5,861 nucleotides of DNA from the NCBI GenBank assembly GCA_002362135.1, contig DETO01000129.1, positions 1-5,861 on the forward strand, read 5' to 3'. Made by a program: the position numbers and the translations under genes. This DNA is from Ruminococcus sp. UBA3286. GTDB taxonomy: Bacteria; Bacillota; Clostridia; Oscillospirales; Ruminococcaceae. The number at the start of each line of letters is the position of its first letter. Positions within the stretch are counted from its first letter, which is position 1. Of this stretch, positions 1 to 4,653 are shown piece by piece. The notes beneath the pieces were generated by a model. The model saw only the letters and a program-made list of their open reading frames with translations. It made no database searches and had not been told where the DNA came from.

Positions 1-21
1 AATTTCTATGTGGACAGGTTC

Positions 22-63
22 TCAAAAAACAAACTCCGCTGTTCATAATAGTCAGCGGAGTTT
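22..63 (-). terminator. Rho-independent terminator after feoA
   Basis: Seen directly: a perfect 11-bp inverted repeat, AAACTCCGCTG (31-41) and CAGCGGAGTTT (53-63), separated by an 11-nt loop. On the minus strand the stem is followed at once by GTTTTTTG (23-30), the usual U-tract. It lies 23 bp beyond the feoA stop codon and should end that transcript. On the plus strand the stem is followed by ATTTTTA, so it may also stop transcription arriving from the left edge. Confidence 0.9.
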
Positions 64-86
64 ATTTTTATATGGCGTATCGTTGA

Positions 87-332
87 TTATCGATGTGCCT
101 TAATATTTGCCGCGTCCTCACGGCGGAGGGCTATTACCGCGCCTTTTACGAGATATGCCGTGGGATCGCCTGCAAAACTTTTCAGCAGGCAGGTCACGCG
201 AGTTCCGCTTATAAAGCCAAGTTCTTTAAGCCGCCTCGCCATTACGCCTGTTGATTTATGTCCGTTTATAATACAGCTTTCGCCCTCTTTCAGCGCGCTG
301 AGATCAATCTCTGAAATATTTATCACTCCCAT
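87..332 (-). CDS. feoA: FeoA-family ferrous iron transport accessory protein
   Basis: An 81-residue single-domain FeoA protein, the usual length for the family. FeoA is a small cytoplasmic SH3-like beta-barrel protein that supports the FeoB ferrous iron transporter; its exact mechanism is debated. Visible family features are the helix-turn RRLKELGFISGT at residues 33-44 and the C-terminal strands GDPTAYLVKGAVIALRREDA at 55-74, ending in the typical ALRREDA. The start is the first ATG, but only a weak purine stretch (AAAGTGA) touches it, so translation may be inefficient or start slightly elsewhere. No feoB is visible: a terminator follows immediately and phage genes precede it, so the gene looks monocistronic here. 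Orphan FeoA copies are common in Firmicutes, and the domain also occurs fused to metalloregulators, but no DNA-binding domain is present. The family assignment is firm; the partner is unknown. Confidence 0.93.
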   Translation of the reverse strand: MGVINISEIDLSALKEGESCIINGHKSTGVMARRLKELGFISGTRVTCLLKSFAGDPTAYLVKGAVIALRREDAANIKAHR

Positions 333-347
333 TCACTTTATGGGAAT

Positions 348-380
348 ACCGCACAAAAATTTTTGACATCTTTGTGCGGT
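348..380 (-). promoter_or_regulatory. Inverted repeat in the feoA leader
   Basis: Seen directly: ACCGCACAAA (348-357) and TTTGTGCGGT (371-380) form a perfect 10-bp inverted repeat with a 13-nt spacer, and the spacer side contains the smaller palindrome AAAAATTTTT (355-364). It lies between the putative -10 box (393-398) and the feoA start (332), so it would sit in the first part of the mRNA leader. Neither strand has a T-tract after it, so it is not a standard terminator. It could be a 5' mRNA stem or a repressor operator with half-sites about two helical turns apart. It does not match a Fur or DtxR/IdeR consensus that I recognise. The structure is certain; the role is inferred. Confidence 0.5.
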
Positions 381-392
381 GTTGCCTTTACT

Positions 393-398
393 ATTATA
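393..398 (-). promoter_or_regulatory. Putative -10 box for feoA
   Basis: The minus strand reads TATAAT exactly at these positions, 60 bp upstream of the feoA start codon. A TG dinucleotide lies just upstream (TGAATATAAT), one base off the extended -10 spacing. The region 17 bp upstream (TCACGA) is a poor -35 match. A promoter here would give a leader of roughly 54 nt containing the 348-380 inverted repeat, and would make feoA independent of the phage genes. This rests on a motif match only. Confidence 0.45.
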
Positions 399-406
399 TT
401 CAGAAA

Positions 407-430
407 CCATGATTCTCGTGACGATCATGG
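407..430 (-). terminator. Weak hairpin overlapping the hub-like gene's stop codon
   Basis: CCATGAT (407-413) and ATCATGG (424-430) are a perfect 7-bp inverted repeat with a 10-nt loop. The arm at 424-430 contains the stop codon of the last phage gene. On the minus strand only a short TTT follows, so as an intrinsic terminator it is weak. Its place at the end of the phage gene series and just before the feoA -10 box makes a partial terminator or 3'-end stabilising stem plausible. Confidence 0.3.
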
Positions 431-1345
431 ATTAAACGAATCCTCATACACGCTTATTTCCGTAAATATTCCCGACATATTTCCGGTTATCCTGACGGCG
501 GATATCCTGCCGTTTTCAACGTCGCCGAATGTTGCTTTATCGCCGAGATCTTCGCCGTTATATCCATGATATGAAATAAATTTACGCCTGAATTTCCTTT
601 GCGCGATCGCGTCTCTGAACTGACAGCCCTGCAAAGGATCGTACAAAAAACGCCTGTCAAGCTCAAAATAACGGTTTCGCACAATATCGCGCGCAGCCGC
701 TTCGGAATCTGTAAGGTCATATACTCCGTAATTTCCCTCAAGATCAGCCATATGAAGACCGCTTACAAGACGTCGCGTATCCAATTCATTGCCAATACTC
801 AAAATGTCATCGTCGGTATAAGTAAAAATATTGGGCTCTGCGGGATCGCTTATCATTATCGTATTTTCCGAACGTATATACGGATAACGCCCTGTCAGCT
901 TATAAGCAAGATTCACCACGCCGTCCCACATCGACGAACCTTTTTTTACAAAAATATAGCTTTCGTCACTGTTGGATTCGTGAGTGATATTGGGAATGCT
1001 GAAATAATCGTCAACAAGGTTGTTTATGGATAAACGGCTGTACATTCCGGGCGGAAGCTGATTTTCCAGCAGCAGCGACGTATAGCTTCTTCCCGATACG
1101 TGACCTATCTTTTTGCCGTTCTCTTTAACGATTTTCAGCGTATCTATAAGGCTTCGGCTGACCGTGTGATAATTTACGTTGAACCATGCGCCCGTATATT
1201 CGCCGTCGGCAAGATCGTCAGCGTCAAACGTCACATAAAAATACGAATACGGCGTATAGGCTTCCTTTATGAATGAAAATTTGTACACTTCTCCTGTATT
1301 AAAATATGTGCCGTCAGGTCTGTATAATCTGAATATCGCTATCAT
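425..1345 (-). CDS. Phage tail hub-like protein (gpD/gp44-type)
   Basis: 306 residues, intact. It resembles the baseplate hub of myophage tails (P2 gpD / Mu gp44 / PBSX XkdQ type), the ring that joins the tail tube to the tip. Visible signals: an N-terminal beta-rich part (residues 1-60, MIAIFRLYRPDG onward); SGRSYTSLLLENQLPPG at 84-100, typical of the region where these proteins bind the ring; and VKKGSSMWDGVVNLAYKL at 133-150, the 'cue, then wrap-around helix' motif seen before a short metal- or sugar-binding-like strand (NTIMISDP, 161-168). The C-terminal third is charged and unfamiliar. The start ATG overlaps the preceding stop as ATGA, with a weak GGGGGAT further upstream, suggesting translational coupling. 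In complete phages the hub follows the tape-measure gene; here it follows a 132-residue protein directly. Alternatives are a tail-tip or other baseplate protein. The hub assignment is from motif memory, not a search. Confidence 0.6.
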   Translation of the reverse strand: MIAIFRLYRPDGTYFNTGEVYKFSFIKEAYTPYSYFYVTFDADDLADGEYTGAWFNVNYHTVSRSLIDTLKIVKENGKKIGHVSGRSYTSLLLENQLPPGMYSRLSINNLVDDYFSIPNITHESNSDESYIFVKKGSSMWDGVVNLAYKLTGRYPYIRSENTIMISDPAEPNIFTYTDDDILSIGNELDTRRLVSGLHMADLEGNYGVYDLTDSEAAARDIVRNRYFELDRRFLYDPLQGCQFRDAIAQRKFRRKFISYHGYNGEDLGDKATFGDVENGRISAVRITGNMSGIFTEISVYEDSFNP

Positions 1346-1740
1346 GACGCCGTATCCCCCGGATTCGGATCGATAAAGTCGGAGGTCGCCACAGTCAGCG
1401 ACAGATAAATAAAATCGTCGCCTTTATCCTCGATCTTAAAATCATTTATTACGCAGTTGTTGAAAATCATTCCGCGATAATGCGTTTTAAAAGTATCAGC
1501 ACAGTTAAAAGCGGCAAGCGTTCTTGCAATGTAAAAAGGATCGTTGTCCCGGTAAACTCTGCCGACATATGTTATCTTCGTACTTCTCGGATTTTTTCCC
1601 GTGATTCTTCCTTTTCCTGACATATTCGGCTTTTCATAAAGCTGAGCGTGCGCCTCTATGGTAAAATGCTCGCAGTAAATCTGGACAGACGCCACGTTTA
1701 CCATTATAGAATGCCTTTTACAGATAGAATTTTCAGTCAA
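1342..1740 (-). CDS. Small phage tail-type protein, unrecognised family
   Basis: 132 residues. I do not recognise the family with certainty. It is beta-rich: VQIYCEHFTIEAHAQLYEK (19-37), a basic GKGRITGKNPRSTKITYVGRV stretch, and a closing strand pattern with IFNNCVINDFKIEDKGDDF then LSLTVAT. The layout is compatible with a tail-tube, gpU-like or baseplate protein. It has no signal peptide or membrane segment. The start is well supported: GGGAGGAATTGTC lies directly before the ATG and the start overlaps the previous stop (ATGA, 1737-1740). Its own end overlaps the hub-like gene by the same 4 bp. Position between a neck-like protein and a hub-like protein argues for a tail structural role. A tube protein would be expected to be somewhat larger, so that identity is only a guess. 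Confidence 0.75.
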   Translation of the reverse strand: MTENSICKRHSIMVNVASVQIYCEHFTIEAHAQLYEKPNMSGKGRITGKNPRSTKITYVGRVYRDNDPFYIARTLAAFNCADTFKTHYRGMIFNNCVINDFKIEDKGDDFIYLSLTVATSDFIDPNPGDTAS

Positions 1741-2144
1741 GACAATTCCTCCCTCGATATTTTCCGCATACCGCCCACTGTCATTACCGCCGTTATCACA
1801 AGACGGTTTATTTTTTTATCTGCATTCAGCGTAAGACGGCTCATATAGCTGCTTGAACCTGATATTTTAACAACGGCGTCGCGGATTTTTTCGTCGTAAT
1901 AATTGCACAATTCCTCCATGGTACTGCCTTCGGGAGCAGTCACATTTATCTCCAGTTCCGCCGAAAACGGTATGTATACCATAGTCAGGGAATATACCGG
2001 TACTGTGGTCTCAAAACTTTTTAACGCTATGACCGTGAAATATTCCCCCTTTTTTTCAACGGGAAGCGCGTCATAGGCTAAATAAACATCTTCGCAGCCG
2101 TTATCGATCAGCGCCTGCTTCAATTCATTGAGAATGTGTATCAT
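1737..2144 (-). CDS. Neck or tail-completion-like phage protein
   Basis: 135 residues, cytoplasmic in character. It begins with an amphipathic helix (MIHILNELKQALIDNG), followed by strands (EYFTVIALKSFETTVPVYSL and VYIPFSAELEINVTAPEGS), then a helix (TMEELCNYYDEKIRDAVVKI) and a final strand (KKINRLVITAVMTVGG). This helix-strands-helix-strand order, the size and the place after a connector-like gene fit tail terminator or tail-completion proteins that cap the tail tube and join it to the head. The start is fixed by GGGGAGG six nt upstream, although it lies inside the preceding gene (20-bp overlap). The downstream gene overlaps by 4 bp. The family name cannot be given from sequence alone; the structural role is inferred mainly from context. 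Confidence 0.75.
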   Translation of the reverse strand: MIHILNELKQALIDNGCEDVYLAYDALPVEKKGEYFTVIALKSFETTVPVYSLTMVYIPFSAELEINVTAPEGSTMEELCNYYDEKIRDAVVKISGSSSYMSRLTLNADKKINRLVITAVMTVGGMRKISREELS

Positions 2145-2505
2145 TTAAATCCTCCCCTGCCGCAAACCCCATGAACACAAAATTTTGCGGCTTGATTATA
2201 TCCGCGCACATATTATAGTAATCGCGCAGAAGATTCTCTGCAAACGTCAGCACGGAATAATTGCTGACTTTGGACATTTCTCCTGCATAAGTGTATTCCG
2301 ATCTGTCATGTGCGGAGCATATCTGCTGCCAACGATAATTTGCAGCAGCCGCGCATAAAAAATCCACACGTCCATCTAATGTTTCAGGATCGCGGAGAAT
2401 TTTCTGCGTCTCCGTAATGGCAAGCTGAACGATTGGACTATGCTCTTGAGTATACTTCTCACCCGAAAACAGAGTAAAAAGATTTTTTACTTTTGTATCG
2501 TCCAT
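2125..2505 (-). CDS. Head-tail connector-like phage protein
   Basis: 126 residues counted from the ATG at 2505, chosen because a consensus AAGGAGG lies 7 nt upstream; an in-frame ATG at 2535 lacks a site and would read through that same ribosome binding site. The protein is mainly helical: a short N-terminal helix (VKNLFTLFSGE), a central helical region (RVDFLCAAAANYRWQQICSA, 46-65), the conserved-looking RSEYTYAGEMSK (68-79), then LTFAENLLRDYYNMCADII. Size, helical content and place after capsid genes fit gp6-type or similar head-completion proteins that dock under the portal ring. It is the first gene after the 2541-2820 repeat element and overlaps its downstream neighbour by 20 bp. The connector role is inferred from context; the open reading frame itself is secure. 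Confidence 0.8.
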   Translation of the reverse strand: MDDTKVKNLFTLFSGEKYTQEHSPIVQLAITETQKILRDPETLDGRVDFLCAAAANYRWQQICSAHDRSEYTYAGEMSKVSNYSVLTFAENLLRDYYNMCADIIKPQNFVFMGFAAGEDLNDTHSQ

Positions 2506-2572
2506 TTTAAACCTCCTTAAAGGCGGCAGCCGCATTGCTCATGAAAATCAATCTTTACTTGTGCGGCATTAT

Positions 2573-2647
2573 GCAAGGGGACGCTGTCCCCCTGCACCCC
2601 CTGCAAAAGGGCGACTCCCTACGGGGTAGGGAGATGCCCGAAGGGCA
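2573..2647. repeat. Cluster of three GC-rich hairpins within the repeat
   Basis: Seen directly: GGGGAC-GCT-GTCCCC (2577-2591), extended by GCA/TGC outside one mismatch (2573-2595); CTCCCTAC-GGG-GTAGGGAG (2615-2633), a perfect 8-bp stem; and TGCCC-GAA-GGGCA (2635-2647), a perfect 5-bp stem. All have 3-nt loops. Neither strand shows a T-tract after them, so they are not ordinary terminators. Regular stems with tiny loops suggest folding of RNA or of single-stranded DNA is what is conserved. Confidence 0.85.
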
Positions 2648-2691
2648 GAGGGTACGGCGCGTTAGCGTTCACCCTTTTGAAACCCGAAATT

Positions 2692-2729
2692 TCATATTTT
2701 CATATCCCAAAAGGGATATGAAAATATGA
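2692..2729. repeat. Perfect 17-bp palindrome with a 4-nt loop
   Basis: TCATATTTTCATATCCC (2692-2708) is followed by AAAA and then its exact reverse complement (2713-2729). On the minus strand the loop reads TTTT. No T-tract follows on either strand. It is AT-rich, unlike the GC-rich hairpins to its left, and it is the longest perfect palindrome in the window. It sits inside the repeat element, upstream of the connector-like gene. It could block RNA polymerase, act as an RNase-processing site, or stabilise the 3' end of the portal-capsid-protease mRNA. Confidence 0.9.
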
Positions 2730-2838
2730 GAACCGATTTCAATAGTGCAGCATCTTTGCAAGAAATACAGGAAGATAAAGTTCCACTTAAATAATATCGC
2801 ACAGCAAAATTGATTTGCATAACAGCTGCCGTTATTTA

Positions 2839-3663
2839 TCAGATTTTATATTCTTCCGCACGATTCTTTGCTGAATCGGGCATAAGCTGAACCTCGGCAG
2901 GCTTTGCGCCCGCAATTCGCTCATACGCTTTCTTCAAGCCGCGAAGCTGCGGAGTATTCATTCCCCTTGCGGAAATTTCGGCAGCCTCCGCAGCCGCTCT
3001 TCCGCCTCGGAAAAATGCAAGACGTCGAATTTCGCAGCGAAGTCTGATATCTTCGTCCGAATACTCCGCGGCAGCCGATTTTACATCTCTGTCGTCGCGG
3101 AATTTCTTCGTAACTCCTGCGTTCACCTGCGCGGGAACAGCTACGAAACTCCATTCATAAGCATCTGAAACGTCGTCAAGGATAATATGACACAGCCTGC
3201 CGTTATAAAGTTTCCCCTTAACGTGTTCGCAGCCCTCGCGCGCCCTGTCTCTTCCGCAGACGGAGCATATTCTCTTGGCGGAAGAACATGAAATGCTGAC
3301 TTCCTTTTTGATTCCCCCGTCTATCTCCGCAATGAGATTTTTATTTTCGTCTGTGCGAATCATATACGCGGAAGCTTTCAGATATTTATAAGGCTCGCCA
3401 TTCCTGGTAGTGCGCGAGTTATCCGTTACCAGCTCCGTATCAAAAATTCTTGCATTCTGATTCGCAGCCGCGGCATTATGATCGAAGATACCTGTCTTGC
3501 CGATAAAAAGCGTACTCATCTTTTCCAGCGCGCCGTCGGAAAATCTTTCGCAGTCGCGGTCGATCTCATTATCGCAAAGAATGAGATCGAACACGTACAG
3601 CTCTTCTTCCGTAAACTCGCGCCTTGTAAATTTATTTATTTTTTCTATAATTTCAGGCGTCAT
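2839..3663 (-). CDS. HK97-type prohead protease-like protein with Cys/His cluster
   Basis: 274 residues. Prohead proteases trim capsid and scaffold during head maturation. Visible: a family-like N-terminal strand region (VFDLILCDNEIDRDCERF, 24-41); GIFDHN (58-63) with His62 as the candidate catalytic histidine; KKEVSIS (119-125) with Ser123 as the candidate nucleophile (Ser125 is the alternative); and DAYEWSFVAVPAQVNAGV (167-184), the typical core ending. Between Ser and the core lie C133-X2-C136-X8-C145-X-H147 and C158-H159, which look like a zinc-binding insertion. The C-terminal 90 residues are charged and Ala-rich, perhaps a scaffold-like tail. Start: GGAGG 6 nt before the ATG, and only 14 bp after the capsid gene's stop. 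It lies after the capsid gene, whereas in many HK97-like phages the protease precedes it. The assignment is by motif; activity is unproven. Confidence 0.78.
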   Translation of the reverse strand: MTPEIIEKINKFTRREFTEEELYVFDLILCDNEIDRDCERFSDGALEKMSTLFIGKTGIFDHNAAAANQNARIFDTELVTDNSRTTRNGEPYKYLKASAYMIRTDENKNLIAEIDGGIKKEVSISCSSAKRICSVCGRDRAREGCEHVKGKLYNGRLCHIILDDVSDAYEWSFVAVPAQVNAGVTKKFRDDRDVKSAAAEYSDEDIRLRCEIRRLAFFRGGRAAAEAAEISARGMNTPQLRGLKKAYERIAGAKPAEVQLMPDSAKNRAEEYKI

Positions 3664-3677
3664 TTTTTACCTCCGAA

Positions 3678-4634
3678 TCAGTTGATAGTTATCTTCTTTA
3701 CGGCGTCGGGAGTGATCTTTCTGAATCCGCAGGTGATAGATACGGCGATCTGATCAAGCTGACGATCAATAAGCTTATCCGTCTCCATAACAAGACCGGA
3801 ACTGGTGATGAATTCGAGAGCGAAATTCTTATCGATACCGATAATGGTATTGTTTGCAACTGCCGGCGTCTTGATAAGTTCAGAACCGAACGGAAGAATG
3901 ATCTGTCCGTTTGCGTCGGCTCTTGTCTCTTTAAGCTGATCCATAGCCGCGATCTTGGAAGCGATAGCAGGATTAGCGATAACGGTAGTCATGTCGAAGC
4001 AATCGAATGCGCCGTAAAGTTCCGCAAGTGAAGCGTATGTAAGCGAAGTCGCGGTGATAGCCGTGGCATTCTGAACCAGAACGGCTACAGCCTTTTTCGC
4101 AACAGCCGCCGCAAGCTTTACGCCTACGCTTCTGAGCATTACGCCGAATACGTCAAGACGCTGCTTTCTTACGGATTCGTAAGAAGCGTTGATAAGTCTG
4201 CCGAATTTTTCAAGAACGGTTGCAGTCGTGCTTTCCTTGACCGTTGCCGCAGGAAGAGACGCTGTCTGAGCAGTTGTCGTATATTCCGCGCTGTCGTCCA
4301 TTGTGCAGCCGAGATACTGACCGCTTTCGGATACGGTCTTGACCGCCGTGATAGACGCGATTATCTTATCGTCAAAGCCCTTTGAAATGCAGCGGGCAAC
4401 ATATTCAGGGAACAGCACTGCCGTATCTGTAGAGCTGAAAAACTTTTCAACTCTGTCGCATTCAGAGCCGCATACCTTGATATTGTAACGCTTCAGCTGT
4501 CTTTCAAAAGCGTCGAGATTTTCGAGTTCCGTGCCGATGTAAGCGGCGGAGGGATCAAGTTCCTCCAGAGCGGCGGTAAAAGACTTACCGCTGAGATTGT
4601 ACATACCCTTTTCAAGTTTAACATCATTATACAT
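3678..4634 (-). CDS. Phage major capsid protein, HK97 fold
   Basis: 318 residues, a compact HK97-type capsid protein forming the icosahedral shell. Visible signals: an N-terminal arm with SFTAALEELDPSAAYIGTEL (18-37) and LDAFERQLKRYNIKV (40-54), then EKFFSSTDTAVLFPEYVAR (63-81), the 'VLFPE' signature common in this group; a Thr/Ala-rich presumed E-loop (about 100-140); a long presumed spine helix (about 141-190); and a P/A-domain-like end with TTVIANPAIASKI (216-228) and DQIAVSITCGFRKITPDAVKKI (294-315). GGAGG lies 9 nt before the ATG. It follows the portal gene by 19 bp and is followed by the protease-like gene after 14 bp. There is no long scaffold domain, so the separate protease-like protein may supply that role. 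Encapsulin is an alternative HK97-fold protein, but the portal next door argues for a phage head. Confidence 0.87.
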   Translation of the reverse strand: MYNDVKLEKGMYNLSGKSFTAALEELDPSAAYIGTELENLDAFERQLKRYNIKVCGSECDRVEKFFSSTDTAVLFPEYVARCISKGFDDKIIASITAVKTVSESGQYLGCTMDDSAEYTTTAQTASLPAATVKESTTATVLEKFGRLINASYESVRKQRLDVFGVMLRSVGVKLAAAVAKKAVAVLVQNATAITATSLTYASLAELYGAFDCFDMTTVIANPAIASKIAAMDQLKETRADANGQIILPFGSELIKTPAVANNTIIGIDKNFALEFITSSGLVMETDKLIDRQLDQIAVSITCGFRKITPDAVKKITIN

Positions 4635-4653
4635 AATTTTTATCCTCCATAAT

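Larger units (their letters stand above)
2541..2820. repeat. Structured interspersed repeat with terminal inverted repeats (MITE-like)
   Basis: About 280 bp. The left end (2541-2581) and the reverse complement of the right end (2780-2820) align with 32 matches over 41 columns, including AAATCAAT, GTGCG and ATTAT, so the element has imperfect terminal inverted repeats. Between them lie several hairpins in a row (2573-2595, 2615-2633, 2635-2647) and the long palindrome at 2692-2729. An imperfect direct copy of the left-end core occurs inside at 2744-2762. The first 40 bp from 2547 recur at 5822-5861. It contains no transposase, so if mobile it would need one in trans. No clear target-site duplication is visible at the ends. 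The GGGGACGCTGTCCCC-type core resembles repeats I remember from clostridial genomes, but I cannot verify that. Transcripts of the phage operon would have to cross it, so it may also act on RNA. Confidence 0.75.
2506..2838. other. Gene-free interval inside the phage operon
   Basis: This is the only gap of more than 20 bp between the phage genes. It holds the ribosome binding site of the connector-like gene (AAGGAGG near 2512-2518, minus strand), a short GC palindrome GCGGC-A-GCCGC (2523-2533), and then the structured repeat element at 2541-2820. I find no convincing promoter, tRNA or protein-coding gene in it. The short plus-strand reading frame across 2535-2729 consists of the hairpin repeats and has no ribosome binding site. 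Confidence 0.8.

Noticed and set aside
363..397. Plus-strand promoter: TTGACA at 363-368 with TATTAT at 392-397
   Set aside because: The spacing is 23 bp rather than about 17, and there is no plus-strand gene downstream to serve.
599..1033. Plus-strand reading frame of 144 codons opposite the hub-like gene
   Set aside because: It lies wholly within a well-supported minus-strand gene, lacks a ribosome binding site and has no recognisable domain; it is an antisense shadow.
2506..2600. Promoter for the connector-like gene inside the repeat end
   Set aside because: TTGCAT is present on the minus strand but no acceptable -10 hexamer lies 16-18 bp downstream.
2535..2729. Plus-strand reading frame of 64 codons across the repeat
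   Set aside because: It is made of hairpin repeats, has no ribosome binding site and opposes every other gene; the codons follow the palindromes rather than a protein-like composition.
2692..2729. 17-bp palindrome as a rho-independent terminator
   Set aside because: Neither strand has a T-tract immediately after the stem.
2541..2820. CRISPR array
   Set aside because: The repeats are inverted, of different lengths and without regular spacers; no cas gene is present.
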